This document shows positions 1 to 7,819 of a stretch of 15,979 nucleotides of DNA, piece after piece. The DNA is taken from assembly GCA_913044255.1 (NCBI GenBank), contig CAJWOI010000019.1:1-15979 (forward strand), written 5' to 3'. The notes below the pieces were generated by a model. That model saw only the letters and a program-made list of their open reading frames with translations, did no database searches and was not told the DNA's origin. Position numbers and translations under genes: made by a program. This DNA is from an uncultured Alphaproteobacteria bacterium. Lineage in GTDB: Bacteria > Pseudomonadota > Alphaproteobacteria > UBA7887. How positions within the stretch are numbered: position 1 is the stretch's first letter; each line of letters opens with the position of its first letter.

Positions 1-408
1 CGAAGTGGGTCTCTTTGGCCCATGACCTTCGGATTGGCCTGCTGCGCTGTGGAAATGATGCACACCGGTGCAAGTAGATACGATTTAGATCGTTTTGGAG
101 CCATATTTCGGCCCAGCCCGCGTCAGTCAGACTTGATGATCGTTGCTGGTACCTTGACCAACAAAATGGCGCCGGCACTTCGAAAGGTTTATGATCAGAT
201 GGCTGAACCACGCTATGTGATTTCAATGGGAAGCTGTGCGAATGGCGGGGGATATTACCATTACTCCTATTCGGTGGTTCGGGGTTGCGATCGCATTATA
301 CCCGTCGATGTGTATGTCCCGGGGTGCCCTCCCACCGCGGAAGCCTTGCTTTATGGAGTTTTACAACTCCAAAAGAAGATACGTCGCACGGGCACGATCG
401 TTAGGTGA
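1..408 (+). CDS. nuoB: NADH-quinone oxidoreductase subunit B (PSST / 20 kDa), 5' end missing
   Basis: Peripheral-arm subunit of complex I that holds the terminal [4Fe-4S] cluster N2, which hands electrons to quinone at the junction with NuoD and NuoH. The reading frame is open from base 1, so the N-terminus and start codon lie upstream; 135 residues are visible. The N2 ligands are all seen: the tandem Cys pair in GLACCAVEMM (visible residues 14-15), Cys79 in SMGSCANGGG and Cys109 in VPGCPPTAEA. The Met at base 22 is internal (the conserved tryptophan stretch SGSLWPMTFG spans it), so it is not a start. The stop TGA overlaps the GTG of nuoC by four bases, which suggests translational coupling. 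nuoA would be expected just upstream. Identification is very secure. Confidence 0.98.
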   Translation, partial: RSGSLWPMTFGLACCAVEMMHTGASRYDLDRFGAIFRPSPRQSDLMIVAGTLTNKMAPALRKVYDQMAEPRYVISMGSCANGGGYYHYSYSVVRGCDRIIPVDVYVPGCPPTAEALLYGVLQLQKKIRRTGTIVR

Positions 409-1055
409 ACGACCACCGTTCCCAGCTTGACGGCTACTCTCTAAAGGAACTCAGCGACTATTTATTAGCATATTTTGAGGGCCATTTGAGAGAAGCTGCG
501 GTGCTTCATGAGCAGCTTGTTATAGACTGTGATGTTTCATTTTTGGTCAAAGTTTTGACGTTTTTGAGGGATGATTCCCAGTGCCAATTCAAACAACTTA
601 CTGATGTGTGTGGTGTTGATTATCTAGGTCGGGAATTCCGATTTGAAATCGTGTATCACCTTTTAAGTTATCAATATAATCAAAGAATCCGCGTTAAGGT
701 AAGGGTCCGCGAAGGCGATCCGGTTCCTAGTGTTGTGAAGATTTACAGCGCTGCGAATTGGTATGAACGTGAGGCCTGGGACATGTATGGGATTTATTTT
801 TTGGAACACCCAGATTTACGAAGACTACTTACGGACTATGGTTTTGATGGTCACCCCCTACGTAAGGATTTTCCACTGAGTGGCTACACGGAAGTGAGAT
901 ACGACGAGGAACAAAAACGTGTCATATATGAACCAGTCACTCTAACGCAGGAGTTTCGGAAGTTTGATTTTATGAGCCCCTGGGAAGGAGCCCGCTATAT
1001 TTTTCCAAATAAAGATAAATTGGATCCAATTGATGACAATGAAGGTGATAAATAG
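405..1055 (+). CDS. nuoC: NADH-quinone oxidoreductase subunit C (30 kDa)
   Basis: Peripheral-arm structural subunit of the complex I Q-module; it binds no cofactor and packs against NuoD and NuoI. The 216-residue protein has the 30-kDa family core: LTDVCGVDYLGR, then a beta-rich region and the signature around residues 120-155 (WYEREAWDMYGI, HPDLRRLLTDYGF, GHPLRKDFPLSGY), followed by an RKFDF..SPWEG tail typical of alphaproteobacterial and mitochondrial homologues. It is separate from nuoD, unlike the NuoCD fusion of E. coli. The start is GTG, overlapping the nuoB stop (GTGA). No convincing Shine-Dalgarno sequence precedes it, so initiation probably depends on ribosomes finishing nuoB. The stop TAG shares its G with the nuoD start. 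Confidence 0.97.
   Translation: MNDHRSQLDGYSLKELSDYLLAYFEGHLREAAVLHEQLVIDCDVSFLVKVLTFLRDDSQCQFKQLTDVCGVDYLGREFRFEIVYHLLSYQYNQRIRVKVRVREGDPVPSVVKIYSAANWYEREAWDMYGIYFLEHPDLRRLLTDYGFDGHPLRKDFPLSGYTEVRYDEEQKRVIYEPVTLTQEFRKFDFMSPWEGARYIFPNKDKLDPIDDNEGDK
1042..1048 (+). promoter_or_regulatory. Ribosome-binding site of nuoD
   Basis: AAGGTGA lies six bases before the GTG at 1055. It supports that non-ATG start, which in any case gives the usual NuoD N-terminus (short leader, then IKNFNFNFGPQHP). The site is inside the 3' end of nuoC. Confidence 0.6.
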
Positions 1056-2233
1056 TGCCAGGCACCGAAATTAAAAATTTTAATTTTAACTTTGGTCCAC
1101 AACACCCTGCGGCGCACGGCGTACTACGTTTAGTATTGGAAATGGATGGAGAGATATGTGAGCGGGTGGATCCACATATCGGTTTACTTCATCGAGGTAC
1201 CGAGAAGTTAATCGAGCACAAGAATTACCTGCAGGCACTTCCTTATTTTGATCGTCTTGATTATGTTTCAGTTATGGGACAAGAGCATTGTTTCAGTCTC
1301 GCGGTCGAGCATCTTGTCGGATGCAAAGTCCCGATACGTGGGCAATATATCCGCGTACTTTTCCATGAAATCACAAGAGTTCTTAATCACTTATTACAAA
1401 TCAGCGCCAATGCGTTGGATATTGGGGCCATGACACCTTTCCTGTGGATGTTTGAAGAACGGGAAAAACTCATGGGTTTTTACGAACAAGTTTCGGGTGC
1501 ACGATTACATGCAGCCTATATTCGTCCTGGCGGTGTTCACCAGGACATTCCACTTGGAATGATTGAGGACATCCAAAAATGGGTGCAAAATTTTCCTTCA
1601 ATCATTGATGATGTCGAAACACTACTAACCGACAATCGTATTTGGAAACAACGGAATGTTGATATTGGGGTGGTCACGCCGGAGGAGGCGCTTGACTGGG
1701 GTTTTACCGGTGTAATGCTTCGCGGATCTGGAATTGCTTGGGATCTTCGCAAATCGCAGCCCTATGACGTTTATGAGGCTATGGACTTTGATGTGCCGAT
1801 AGGGAAAAACGGTGATTGCTATGATCGCTACCTCGTGCGTGTGGAGGAATTGCGCCAAAGTCTCCGTATCATCACGCAGTGCCTTGAAGAACTTCCAGCT
1901 GGACCAGTGATGGTGGAGGATCAGAAACTAGCTCCGCCGCGACGTATGGAAATGAAACGGTCAATGGAAGCGCTGATACATCATTTTAAGCTTTATACAG
2001 AGGGCTATCGTGTTCCGGAGGGGGAGACGTATACAGCGGTGGAAGCGCCAAAGGGGGAATTCGGCGTTTATCTTGTGGCTGACGGCACGAATAAGCCTCA
2101 TCGATGCAAAATTCGGGCACCAGGATTTGCGCATCTGCAAGGCATAGAGTTCATGGCTAAAGGGCATCAACTAGCTGATTTAGTGGCGTGTATCGCTAGT
2201 ATGGATATTGTGTTCGGTGAGGTTGATCGATGA
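1055..2233 (+). CDS. nuoD: NADH-quinone oxidoreductase subunit D (49 kDa)
   Basis: Q-module subunit that forms most of the quinone-binding pocket beside cluster N2; it descends from the large subunit of [NiFe] hydrogenases. The 392-residue length is normal. Visible signatures are GPQHPAAHGVLRL (14-26), with the His that faces the quinone headgroup; HIGLLHRGTEKL (41-52); RLDYVSVM (67-74), with the conserved quinone-binding Tyr70; the RPGGVHQD segment; and the C-terminal FGEVDR. The hydrogenase nickel-ligand cysteines are absent, as expected. The start is GTG at 1055, sharing one base with the nuoC stop; AAGGTGA at 1042-1048 is a reasonable ribosome-binding site. The stop overlaps the nuoE start by four bases (ATGA). 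Confidence 0.98.
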   Translation: MPGTEIKNFNFNFGPQHPAAHGVLRLVLEMDGEICERVDPHIGLLHRGTEKLIEHKNYLQALPYFDRLDYVSVMGQEHCFSLAVEHLVGCKVPIRGQYIRVLFHEITRVLNHLLQISANALDIGAMTPFLWMFEEREKLMGFYEQVSGARLHAAYIRPGGVHQDIPLGMIEDIQKWVQNFPSIIDDVETLLTDNRIWKQRNVDIGVVTPEEALDWGFTGVMLRGSGIAWDLRKSQPYDVYEAMDFDVPIGKNGDCYDRYLVRVEELRQSLRIITQCLEELPAGPVMVEDQKLAPPRRMEMKRSMEALIHHFKLYTEGYRVPEGETYTAVEAPKGEFGVYLVADGTNKPHRCKIRAPGFAHLQGIEFMAKGHQLADLVACIASMDIVFGEVDR

Positions 2234-2838
2234 CAAAGCGCGAATTTGCGAAACAGGATATCCAACCAACAAGTTTCTCCTTCAGCGGGGATAATGAACT
2301 TGAAGCTCAAAAAATTATTTCCCAGTATCCCAATGGCAAGGAGGCAAGCGCACTTTTGCCACTTTTAGATCTCGCACAACGCCAACACGGGGGATGGTTG
2401 TCGCAGGTAGCGATCCGCTACGTGGCTTCTTTTCTCGATGTGCCGGAAATTCGGGCATTAGAAGTCGCTAGTTTTTATACAATGTTTAACCTTTCTCCTC
2501 GCGGCAAATTCCTAATTCAATTTTGTCGCACTACTCCCTGCTGGCTCCGTGGTGGTGATGATGTAAGCACGGCATGCTCCAAATACCTCGGGATAGGTGT
2601 GGGTGAAACTACACCTGACGGCTTATTCACATTGATGGAAGTTGAATGTTTAGGCGCTTGCGTTAATGCACCGGTCATCCAAATCAACGACGACTACTAC
2701 GAGGACCTTGATTCGAAAAATGTGGTGCACTTGTTGGATTCTTTGAGGACTGGTGTAGCTGTGAAGGTTGGAACGCAGAATCCTAATCGGGGGTTTTCAG
2801 AACCGGAGGCGGGATTAACAACGTTAAATGAAATTTAG
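2230..2838 (+). CDS. nuoE: NADH-quinone oxidoreductase subunit E (24 kDa)
   Basis: N-module subunit carrying the [2Fe-2S] cluster N1a close to the FMN of NuoF. It is a thioredoxin-like ferredoxin of 202 residues. The four ligands are Cys99 and Cys104 (CRTTPC) and Cys140 and Cys144 (ECLGAC), in the family spacing C-x4-C...C-x3-C. The N-terminal helical part contains ALLPLLDLAQRQHGGWL and EVASFYTMFN, both family hallmarks. The start ATG overlaps the nuoD stop (ATGA) and has a good Shine-Dalgarno sequence, GGTGAGG at 2216-2222. An eight-base gap separates it from nuoF. The C-terminal 25 or so residues are low in conserved features, as is usual. Confidence 0.98.
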   Translation: MTKREFAKQDIQPTSFSFSGDNELEAQKIISQYPNGKEASALLPLLDLAQRQHGGWLSQVAIRYVASFLDVPEIRALEVASFYTMFNLSPRGKFLIQFCRTTPCWLRGGDDVSTACSKYLGIGVGETTPDGLFTLMEVECLGACVNAPVIQINDDYYEDLDSKNVVHLLDSLRTGVAVKVGTQNPNRGFSEPEAGLTTLNEI

Positions 2839-2846
2839 GCTCTAAA

Positions 2847-4121
2847 ATGTTAGCTGACAAAGACAGAATTTTTACGAATCTATACGGAGCATACCCACCA
2901 AATTTGAGGGAGGCTAGGGCTCACGGAGATTGGAATTCTACGAAGGAAATTCTCTCACGAGGGCGTGCAGAAATTATAAAAACTATGAAGGATTCGGGAC
3001 TCAGGGGTCGGGGTGGTGCCGGTTTTCCCACAGGACTGAAGTGGTCATTTATGCCGGGTCCGTCGGATAGACGACCATCGTATCTCATCGTCAATGCCGA
3101 TGAAAGCGAACCTGGTACATGTAAAGACCGTGATATACTTCGGCACGAACCACATAAATTAATAGAGGGCTCCTTAATTGCTAGTTTTGCAATGGGAGCT
3201 TGTGCGACCTACATATATGTGCGGGGGGAATTTTATAATGAAGCGAGGGTGCTCCAACACGCAATAGATGAGGCTTATGACGCTGGTTTAATTGGTAGCA
3301 ATGCCTCTGGTTCGGGTTTTCATCATGATGTTTATGTGCACCGCGGTGCCGGAGCGTATATTTGTGGCGAGGAGACAGCTTTAATCGAGAGTTTGGAAGG
3401 GAAAAAGGGGCAACCACGCCTGAAGCCGCCATTCCCGGCTAATACTGGCGTTTGGGGTTGTCCAACGACGGTAAACAACGTTGAAACAATTGCTGTAACG
3501 CCTGCGATTATGAGACGAGGCGCGAGTTGGTTTTCTAGTTTTGGAAGATCAAATAATACGGGAACTAAGGTATTTTGCATTTCTGGTCACGTCGAGAATC
3601 CTTGCAATGTCGAAGAATCAATGGGGGTTCCCCTCAAAGACCTAATCAATCAACACGCTGGTGGAGTACGTGGGGGCTGGGAGAATTTATTGGCGGTTAT
3701 ACCAGGAGGGTCCTCTGTCCCCTTGATACCGAAGTCAATTTGCGACGACGTACTGATGGACTTTGATTCTTTATCCGACGTCAAGTCCGGATTGGGTACG
3801 GCGGCAGTAATTGTGATGGATAAAACTACCGATATTGTCGCCGCTATTACTAAGTTGTCAAAATTTTATAAGCATGAGAGTTGCGGTCAATGCACCCCTT
3901 GTCGTGAGGGTACTGGCTGGATATGGAGAATGATGGAACGTTTTACGACGGGTGAGGCACGTATGGAAGAAATCGACCTGTTGGAGCAGGTCACGTTACA
4001 GGTCGAAGGTCACACAATCTGTGCTTTTGGGGATGCGGCCGCGTGGCCTGTACAAGGACTAATACGTCATTTTCGTTCAGAGCTCGAGCGACGGATACTT
4101 GATCGTGCTAAGGCGGCTTGA
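2847..4121 (+). CDS. nuoF: NADH-quinone oxidoreductase subunit F (51 kDa), NADH- and FMN-binding
   Basis: Entry point of complex I: binds NADH and FMN and passes electrons into the Fe-S chain through [4Fe-4S] cluster N3. At 424 residues it is full length. Motifs in order: the glycine-rich nucleotide loop GLRGRGGAGFPTGLKW (51-66), the FMN/NADH acidic segment NADESEPGTCKDRD (83-96), GAGAYICGEETALIESLEG (167-185), then the N3 ligands Cys346, Cys349 and Cys352 in SCGQCTPCREG and Cys392 in HTICAFGDAAAWP. It starts at ATG, eight bases after the nuoE stop, with only a weak AGG upstream. Immediately adjacent nuoE and nuoG complete the N-module. No insertion interrupts the cluster here, unlike some other alphaproteobacteria. 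Confidence 0.98.
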   Translation: MLADKDRIFTNLYGAYPPNLREARAHGDWNSTKEILSRGRAEIIKTMKDSGLRGRGGAGFPTGLKWSFMPGPSDRRPSYLIVNADESEPGTCKDRDILRHEPHKLIEGSLIASFAMGACATYIYVRGEFYNEARVLQHAIDEAYDAGLIGSNASGSGFHHDVYVHRGAGAYICGEETALIESLEGKKGQPRLKPPFPANTGVWGCPTTVNNVETIAVTPAIMRRGASWFSSFGRSNNTGTKVFCISGHVENPCNVEESMGVPLKDLINQHAGGVRGGWENLLAVIPGGSSVPLIPKSICDDVLMDFDSLSDVKSGLGTAAVIVMDKTTDIVAAITKLSKFYKHESCGQCTPCREGTGWIWRMMERFTTGEARMEEIDLLEQVTLQVEGHTICAFGDAAAWPVQGLIRHFRSELERRILDRAKAA

Positions 4122-4132
4122 CAGAGCTTCTT

Positions 4133-6190
4133 ATGTTTACGGTAACGATTGACGACAAAATCTTGCGGGTGGAACCTGGTACTACAGTCTTCCAGGCATG
4201 TCGAAGTATGGGAACGGAGATCCCTCACTTTTGTTACCATGAACGGTTATCTATCGCTGGAAATTGTCGCATGTGCCTGGTGGAAATTGAGAAATCTCCG
4301 AAGCCGGTGGCGTCGTGCGCGATGCCGGTCGCGGACGGGATGAAGATTCACACTAATACGGAGTCGGTTCGATTGGCTCGTGAGGGTGTGATGGAATTTT
4401 TACTCATCAATCACCCGCTTGACTGTCCAATATGCGATCAGGGCGGGGAATGCGACCTGCAAGATCAGGCCATGGGATACGGGAGGGATTTCAGCCGCTA
4501 CCTTGAAAATAAACGCGCAGTTGATGAAAAACAGTTTGGCCCGCTAATCCAGACATATATGACCCGTTGCATTCATTGTACACGTTGCGTCCGATTTATG
4601 GAGGAGGTTGCGGGAACGCCTCACTTGGGGGGTTTGTGGCGCGGTGAGGATTTGGAGATTTTCACCACCATTGAGACAGGTTTGAGCTCGGAACTGTCAG
4701 GCAACATCATAGATCTGTGCCCTGTAGGTGCATTGACTTCAAGGCCTTATGCTTTTTCCTCCCGTTCTTGGGAACTAAGAAAAATAGAATCGGTCGATGT
4801 TCTCGATGGTGTTGGTAGCAATATACGCGTTGACGCGCGAGGCAATCAGGTGATGCGGATTTTGCCACGCGTAAATGACGACATCAATCAGGAGTGGATT
4901 GGGGATAAGACACGTTTTGCTTATGACGGACTTCTTCGCCAGCGTTTGGATCGCCCATACGTCAGGAATGCTAAAGGAAAACTTCAACCTGCCACTTGGG
5001 AAAAAGCGTTTGCCTCGATAAAAGATAGATTGGATGGGCTCGACGGGAGTCAGATCGGAGGCATCGCAGGGAATCTTTGTGATTGTGAGTCCATGTTGGC
5101 TCTTAAGGATTTAATGATCTTAATCGGTTCTCCAAACATTGATTGCAGACAAGACGGCGCAGCGTTGCCGGCTAATTTACGTGCTGGCTATCTATTTAAT
5201 TCGACTATTGCGGGCATCGATGATGCGGATCTTTGTTTATTAATTGGATCAAACCCGCGACTCGAGGCCCCTATAATCAATGCTCGTCTGCGAAAAAGAT
5301 GGCTCCGCGGTGATTTCTCTGTATCACGTATCGGTGCGATAGAGAATTTGACATATCTTACCACCGAACTTGGTGAGGGAGCGTTGACTTTAAAGGATCT
5401 TGCGTTAGGTGAGCATGAATATTGTCAAGAATTAAAAAACGCTGAAAGACCAATGCTTGTTCTGGGGCAAGGTCCCCTCGGACGCCCGGATGGCTCAAAC
5501 ATACTAGCAGCCGCACTGCTTCTTGCGAGCCATTTTGATTTTGTCAAAGAAAATTGGAACGGCTTTAACGTACTACATACTGCAGCTGCCCGGGTTGGGG
5601 GTATGGACCTTGGTGTCACTCCGAAAACAGATGGCTTGAGCACACGCGGGATGCTTAAGGCTGCTAAAAATGGAGATTTAAAAGCATTATATTTATTGGG
5701 TGCGGATGAGATAGACATGTCAGTTCTGGGGGATACGTTTGTCATATATCAAGGGCATCATGGTGATCGGGGTGCGCATCGTGCTGACGTTGTATTGCCA
5801 GGTGCAGCTTATACAGAAAAAAGTGGATATTACGTGAACACTGAAGGTCGCCCACAACTGGGGCTTGCAGCAACGAGACCTCCGGGAGATGCACGCGAAG
5901 ATTGGGCCATTTTACGCGCTTTATCTGAATCCTTAGGGCATACGCTTCCGTACGACAATATTTCCGAGCTTAGGGAGATGATGATCGCAGTGGCACCGCA
6001 CTTTGCAAATTTGGATTCGGTTGAACCGGCGATCTGGGAGGAGTTCGGCGAGTTTAATGATAAAAATTTAGAAGCAGGGGTATTTGAGAGCGGAATTAAA
6101 AACTATTACATGACCGATCCGGTGAGTCGAGCATCACATGTGATGGCGGACTGCAGCCATTGTTTTAGAAAAGTCGATGGAGCCGCCTAA
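4133..6190 (+). CDS. nuoG: NADH-quinone oxidoreductase subunit G (75 kDa)
   Basis: Largest N-module subunit, a molybdopterin-oxidoreductase relative that carries three Fe-S clusters in its N-terminal third. With the ATG at 4133 it has 685 residues. Ligands: [2Fe-2S] N1b at Cys34, Cys45, Cys48 and Cys62; N5 at His94, Cys98, Cys101 and Cys107 (HPLDCPICDQGGEC); N4 at Cys146, Cys149, Cys152 (RCIHCTRC) and Cys196 (LCPVGAL). The extra four-cysteine N7 motif of E. coli and Thermus is absent and the length is the mitochondrial/alphaproteobacterial type. An in-frame TTG at 4118 would add MTELL and overlap the nuoF stop by four bases. I prefer ATG because the family begins near FTVTIDDK. A CxxC near the C-terminus (674-677) is noted as odd. 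Confidence 0.97.
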   Translation: MFTVTIDDKILRVEPGTTVFQACRSMGTEIPHFCYHERLSIAGNCRMCLVEIEKSPKPVASCAMPVADGMKIHTNTESVRLAREGVMEFLLINHPLDCPICDQGGECDLQDQAMGYGRDFSRYLENKRAVDEKQFGPLIQTYMTRCIHCTRCVRFMEEVAGTPHLGGLWRGEDLEIFTTIETGLSSELSGNIIDLCPVGALTSRPYAFSSRSWELRKIESVDVLDGVGSNIRVDARGNQVMRILPRVNDDINQEWIGDKTRFAYDGLLRQRLDRPYVRNAKGKLQPATWEKAFASIKDRLDGLDGSQIGGIAGNLCDCESMLALKDLMILIGSPNIDCRQDGAALPANLRAGYLFNSTIAGIDDADLCLLIGSNPRLEAPIINARLRKRWLRGDFSVSRIGAIENLTYLTTELGEGALTLKDLALGEHEYCQELKNAERPMLVLGQGPLGRPDGSNILAAALLLASHFDFVKENWNGFNVLHTAAARVGGMDLGVTPKTDGLSTRGMLKAAKNGDLKALYLLGADEIDMSVLGDTFVIYQGHHGDRGAHRADVVLPGAAYTEKSGYYVNTEGRPQLGLAATRPPGDAREDWAILRALSESLGHTLPYDNISELREMMIAVAPHFANLDSVEPAIWEEFGEFNDKNLEAGVFESGIKNYYMTDPVSRASHVMADCSHCFRKVDGAA

Positions 6191-6211
6191 ATGAACGGTC
6201 GACGATAACAC

Positions 6212-7225
6212 ATGGAAATTTTGTGGCATTTCTACATTTGGCCTGGATTAATTATTTCTGGGAAAGTTTTGCTGATAATTGGGCCTCTTCTGTTGGCGGT
6301 TGCGTATCTAACTTACGCCGAGCGAAAGGTGATAGGTGCGATGCAACTACGCAAGGGTCCTAATGTGGTTGGACCGTTTGGAATTCTCCAGCCAATTGCC
6401 GATGGGGTCAAATTATTGCTCAAAGAAACAATCATTCCGTCTGGAGCGAATGCACCGGTGTTTGTTTTGGCCCCTTTAATCACATTCACGTTGAGTTTTT
6501 CGGCGTGGGCGGTTGTGCCGTTTGATGAAGGTTTAGTACTGGCAAATATAAACGTTGGCGTTTTGTATTTGGTGGCAGTGTCTTCGCTTAGCGTCTATGG
6601 GGTTTTGATGGCGGGTTGGGCGAGTAATTCGAGGTACGCTTTTCTTGGAGCGTTACGGTCAGCTGCGCAGATGGTTTCCTACGAAGTATCAATGGGATTC
6701 GTTATTGTGACGGTGCTTATTTGTGTCGGTTCGCTCAATTTAACTGAAATAGTGCACGCCCAGAGTGATATCTGGTTTTGTTTCCCACTATTCCCGATGT
6801 TTGTCATTTTTTTCATCTCCACCTTGGCCGAAACCAATCGTCATCCATTCGATCTTCCTGAAGATGAAGCGGCGTTGGTAGCGGGCTATTTTGTCGAATA
6901 CTCGTCGATGTTGTTTGCTTTGTTTTTCCTTGGTGAATATGCCGCTATGATATTGATGAGCGGAATGACTGTGATCTTGTTTTTTGGTGGGTGGTTGCCA
7001 CCTTTTGATTTCGTCCCCTTCAACTTGATTCCGGGAATTGTGTGGTTCACGCTGAAAGTTATATTGGTGTTATTTTTCTTTTTGTGGGTCAGGGCAACGG
7101 TTCCTAGATACCGGTATGACCAATTGATGAGGCTGGGTTGGAAGGTATTTCTTCCGTTTTCGCTCTTTGGGGTAGTGGTCACGGCGGGTGCAGTGCTCGC
7201 CTTTGATTGGTTCCCCACTGGTTAG
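6212..7225 (+). CDS. nuoH: NADH-quinone oxidoreductase subunit H (ND1)
   Basis: Inner-membrane subunit that closes the quinone chamber and joins the peripheral and membrane arms. The 337-residue length is normal and about eight membrane helices can be seen. Signatures: YAERKVIGAMQLRKGPNVVG (35-54), LQPIADGVKLLLKE (59-72), SRYAFLGALRSAAQMVSYE (140-158) with the conserved Glu158, and ETNRHPFDLPE (207-217). The acidic loop after that motif reads E217-D218-E219-A220-A221-L222, whereas the family usually has ExExEL. The third glutamate is therefore replaced by alanine, with an extra Asp at 218. Start is ATG at 6212, 21 bases after nuoG; no good Shine-Dalgarno sequence is visible. Confidence 0.98.
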   Translation: MEILWHFYIWPGLIISGKVLLIIGPLLLAVAYLTYAERKVIGAMQLRKGPNVVGPFGILQPIADGVKLLLKETIIPSGANAPVFVLAPLITFTLSFSAWAVVPFDEGLVLANINVGVLYLVAVSSLSVYGVLMAGWASNSRYAFLGALRSAAQMVSYEVSMGFVIVTVLICVGSLNLTEIVHAQSDIWFCFPLFPMFVIFFISTLAETNRHPFDLPEDEAALVAGYFVEYSSMLFALFFLGEYAAMILMSGMTVILFFGGWLPPFDFVPFNLIPGIVWFTLKVILVLFFFLWVRATVPRYRYDQLMRLGWKVFLPFSLFGVVVTAGAVLAFDWFPTG

Positions 7226-7237
7226 CAACGGGTATTC

Positions 7238-7243
7238 AGGAGA
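7238..7243 (+). promoter_or_regulatory. Ribosome-binding site of nuoI
   Basis: AGGAGA ends four bases before the ATG at 7248. It fixes the nuoI start there rather than at the in-frame GTG at 7188 inside nuoH, which would add 20 residues not typical of the family. Confidence 0.75.
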
Positions 7244-7247
7244 CGAC

Positions 7248-7736
7248 ATGTCGTTGATCAGTAGAGGAACACGAACACTCCTATTAGTTGAAATTATAAA
7301 AGGTTTATGGCTGACCATTCGGTATATGTTTCGGCGTAAGGTCACTATTAATTACCCTTATGAGAAAGGGCCTCTAAGTCCTCGTTTTCGAGGCGAACAC
7401 GTGCTGCGGCGGTATCCAAACGGGGAGGAGCGTTGTATTGCATGTAAATTGTGTGAGGCAATTTGTCCCGCGCAAGCGATCACCATTGAGGCAGAGCCAC
7501 GTGAAGACGGCAGTCGAAAGGCTACAAGGTACGATATTGATATGGTCAAGTGTATCTACTGCGGCTACTGCCAGGAAGCTTGTCCGGTCGATGCGATTGT
7601 ACAAGGTCCGAACTACGAGTTTGGCACGGAAACCCGCGAAGAACTTTTGTACAACAAGGAGAAACTACTTGAGAACGGTGATCGCTGGGAAAATGAAATT
7701 GCTGCTAATTTAACCGCTGATGCGCCGTATCGCTAA
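7248..7736 (+). CDS. nuoI: NADH-quinone oxidoreductase subunit I (23 kDa, TYKY), two [4Fe-4S] clusters
   Basis: Ferredoxin-like Q-module subunit carrying clusters N6a and N6b, which conduct electrons from NuoG to N2 in NuoB. The 162-residue length is normal for alphaproteobacteria. An N-terminal amphipathic stretch (residues 1-30, GLWLTIRYMFRRKVT) should sit on the membrane surface against NuoH. It is followed by two CxxCxxCxxxCP motifs, Cys63/66/69/73 and Cys102/105/108/112. The start at 7248 is chosen because a strong AGGAGA precedes it and because the resulting N-terminus fits the family. It begins 22 bases after nuoH. An 83-base gap, the longest in the operon, follows before nuoJ. Confidence 0.98.
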   Translation: MSLISRGTRTLLLVEIIKGLWLTIRYMFRRKVTINYPYEKGPLSPRFRGEHVLRRYPNGEERCIACKLCEAICPAQAITIEAEPREDGSRKATRYDIDMVKCIYCGYCQEACPVDAIVQGPNYEFGTETREELLYNKEKLLENGDRWENEIAANLTADAPYR

Positions 7737-7819
7737 AGTTTTGGCCTTTGTTGTGATGGGGAGAGTGTGATCAAGGCATCCACCAATAGCCAGCGTTTCT
7801 TAGTTGACAGGAGATTGCT
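7737..7819. other. 83-base nuoI-nuoJ intergenic gap
   Basis: Longest non-coding interval in the window. I see no stable hairpin followed by a T-run, so no terminator. The only clear signal is the nuoJ ribosome-binding site at its end. A TTGACA hexamer at 7804-7809 is not followed by a recognisable -10 box at the right distance. A 20-codon GTG frame (7767-7829) crosses into nuoJ but has nothing else in its favour. Confidence 0.5.
7809..7814 (+). promoter_or_regulatory. Ribosome-binding site of nuoJ
   Basis: AGGAGA lies five bases before the GTG at 7820 and supports that non-ATG start; the encoded N-terminus runs straight into the first membrane helix, as in the family. Confidence 0.75.

Noticed and set aside
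4133..6190. NuoG truncated relative to E. coli (685 versus about 900 residues)
   Set aside because: The short form is normal for alphaproteobacteria and mitochondria; the three expected Fe-S sites are complete.
7188..7247. GTG-initiated extension of nuoI inside nuoH
   Set aside because: The extra 20 residues are not typical of NuoI, and the ATG at 7248 has a strong AGGAGA ribosome-binding site.
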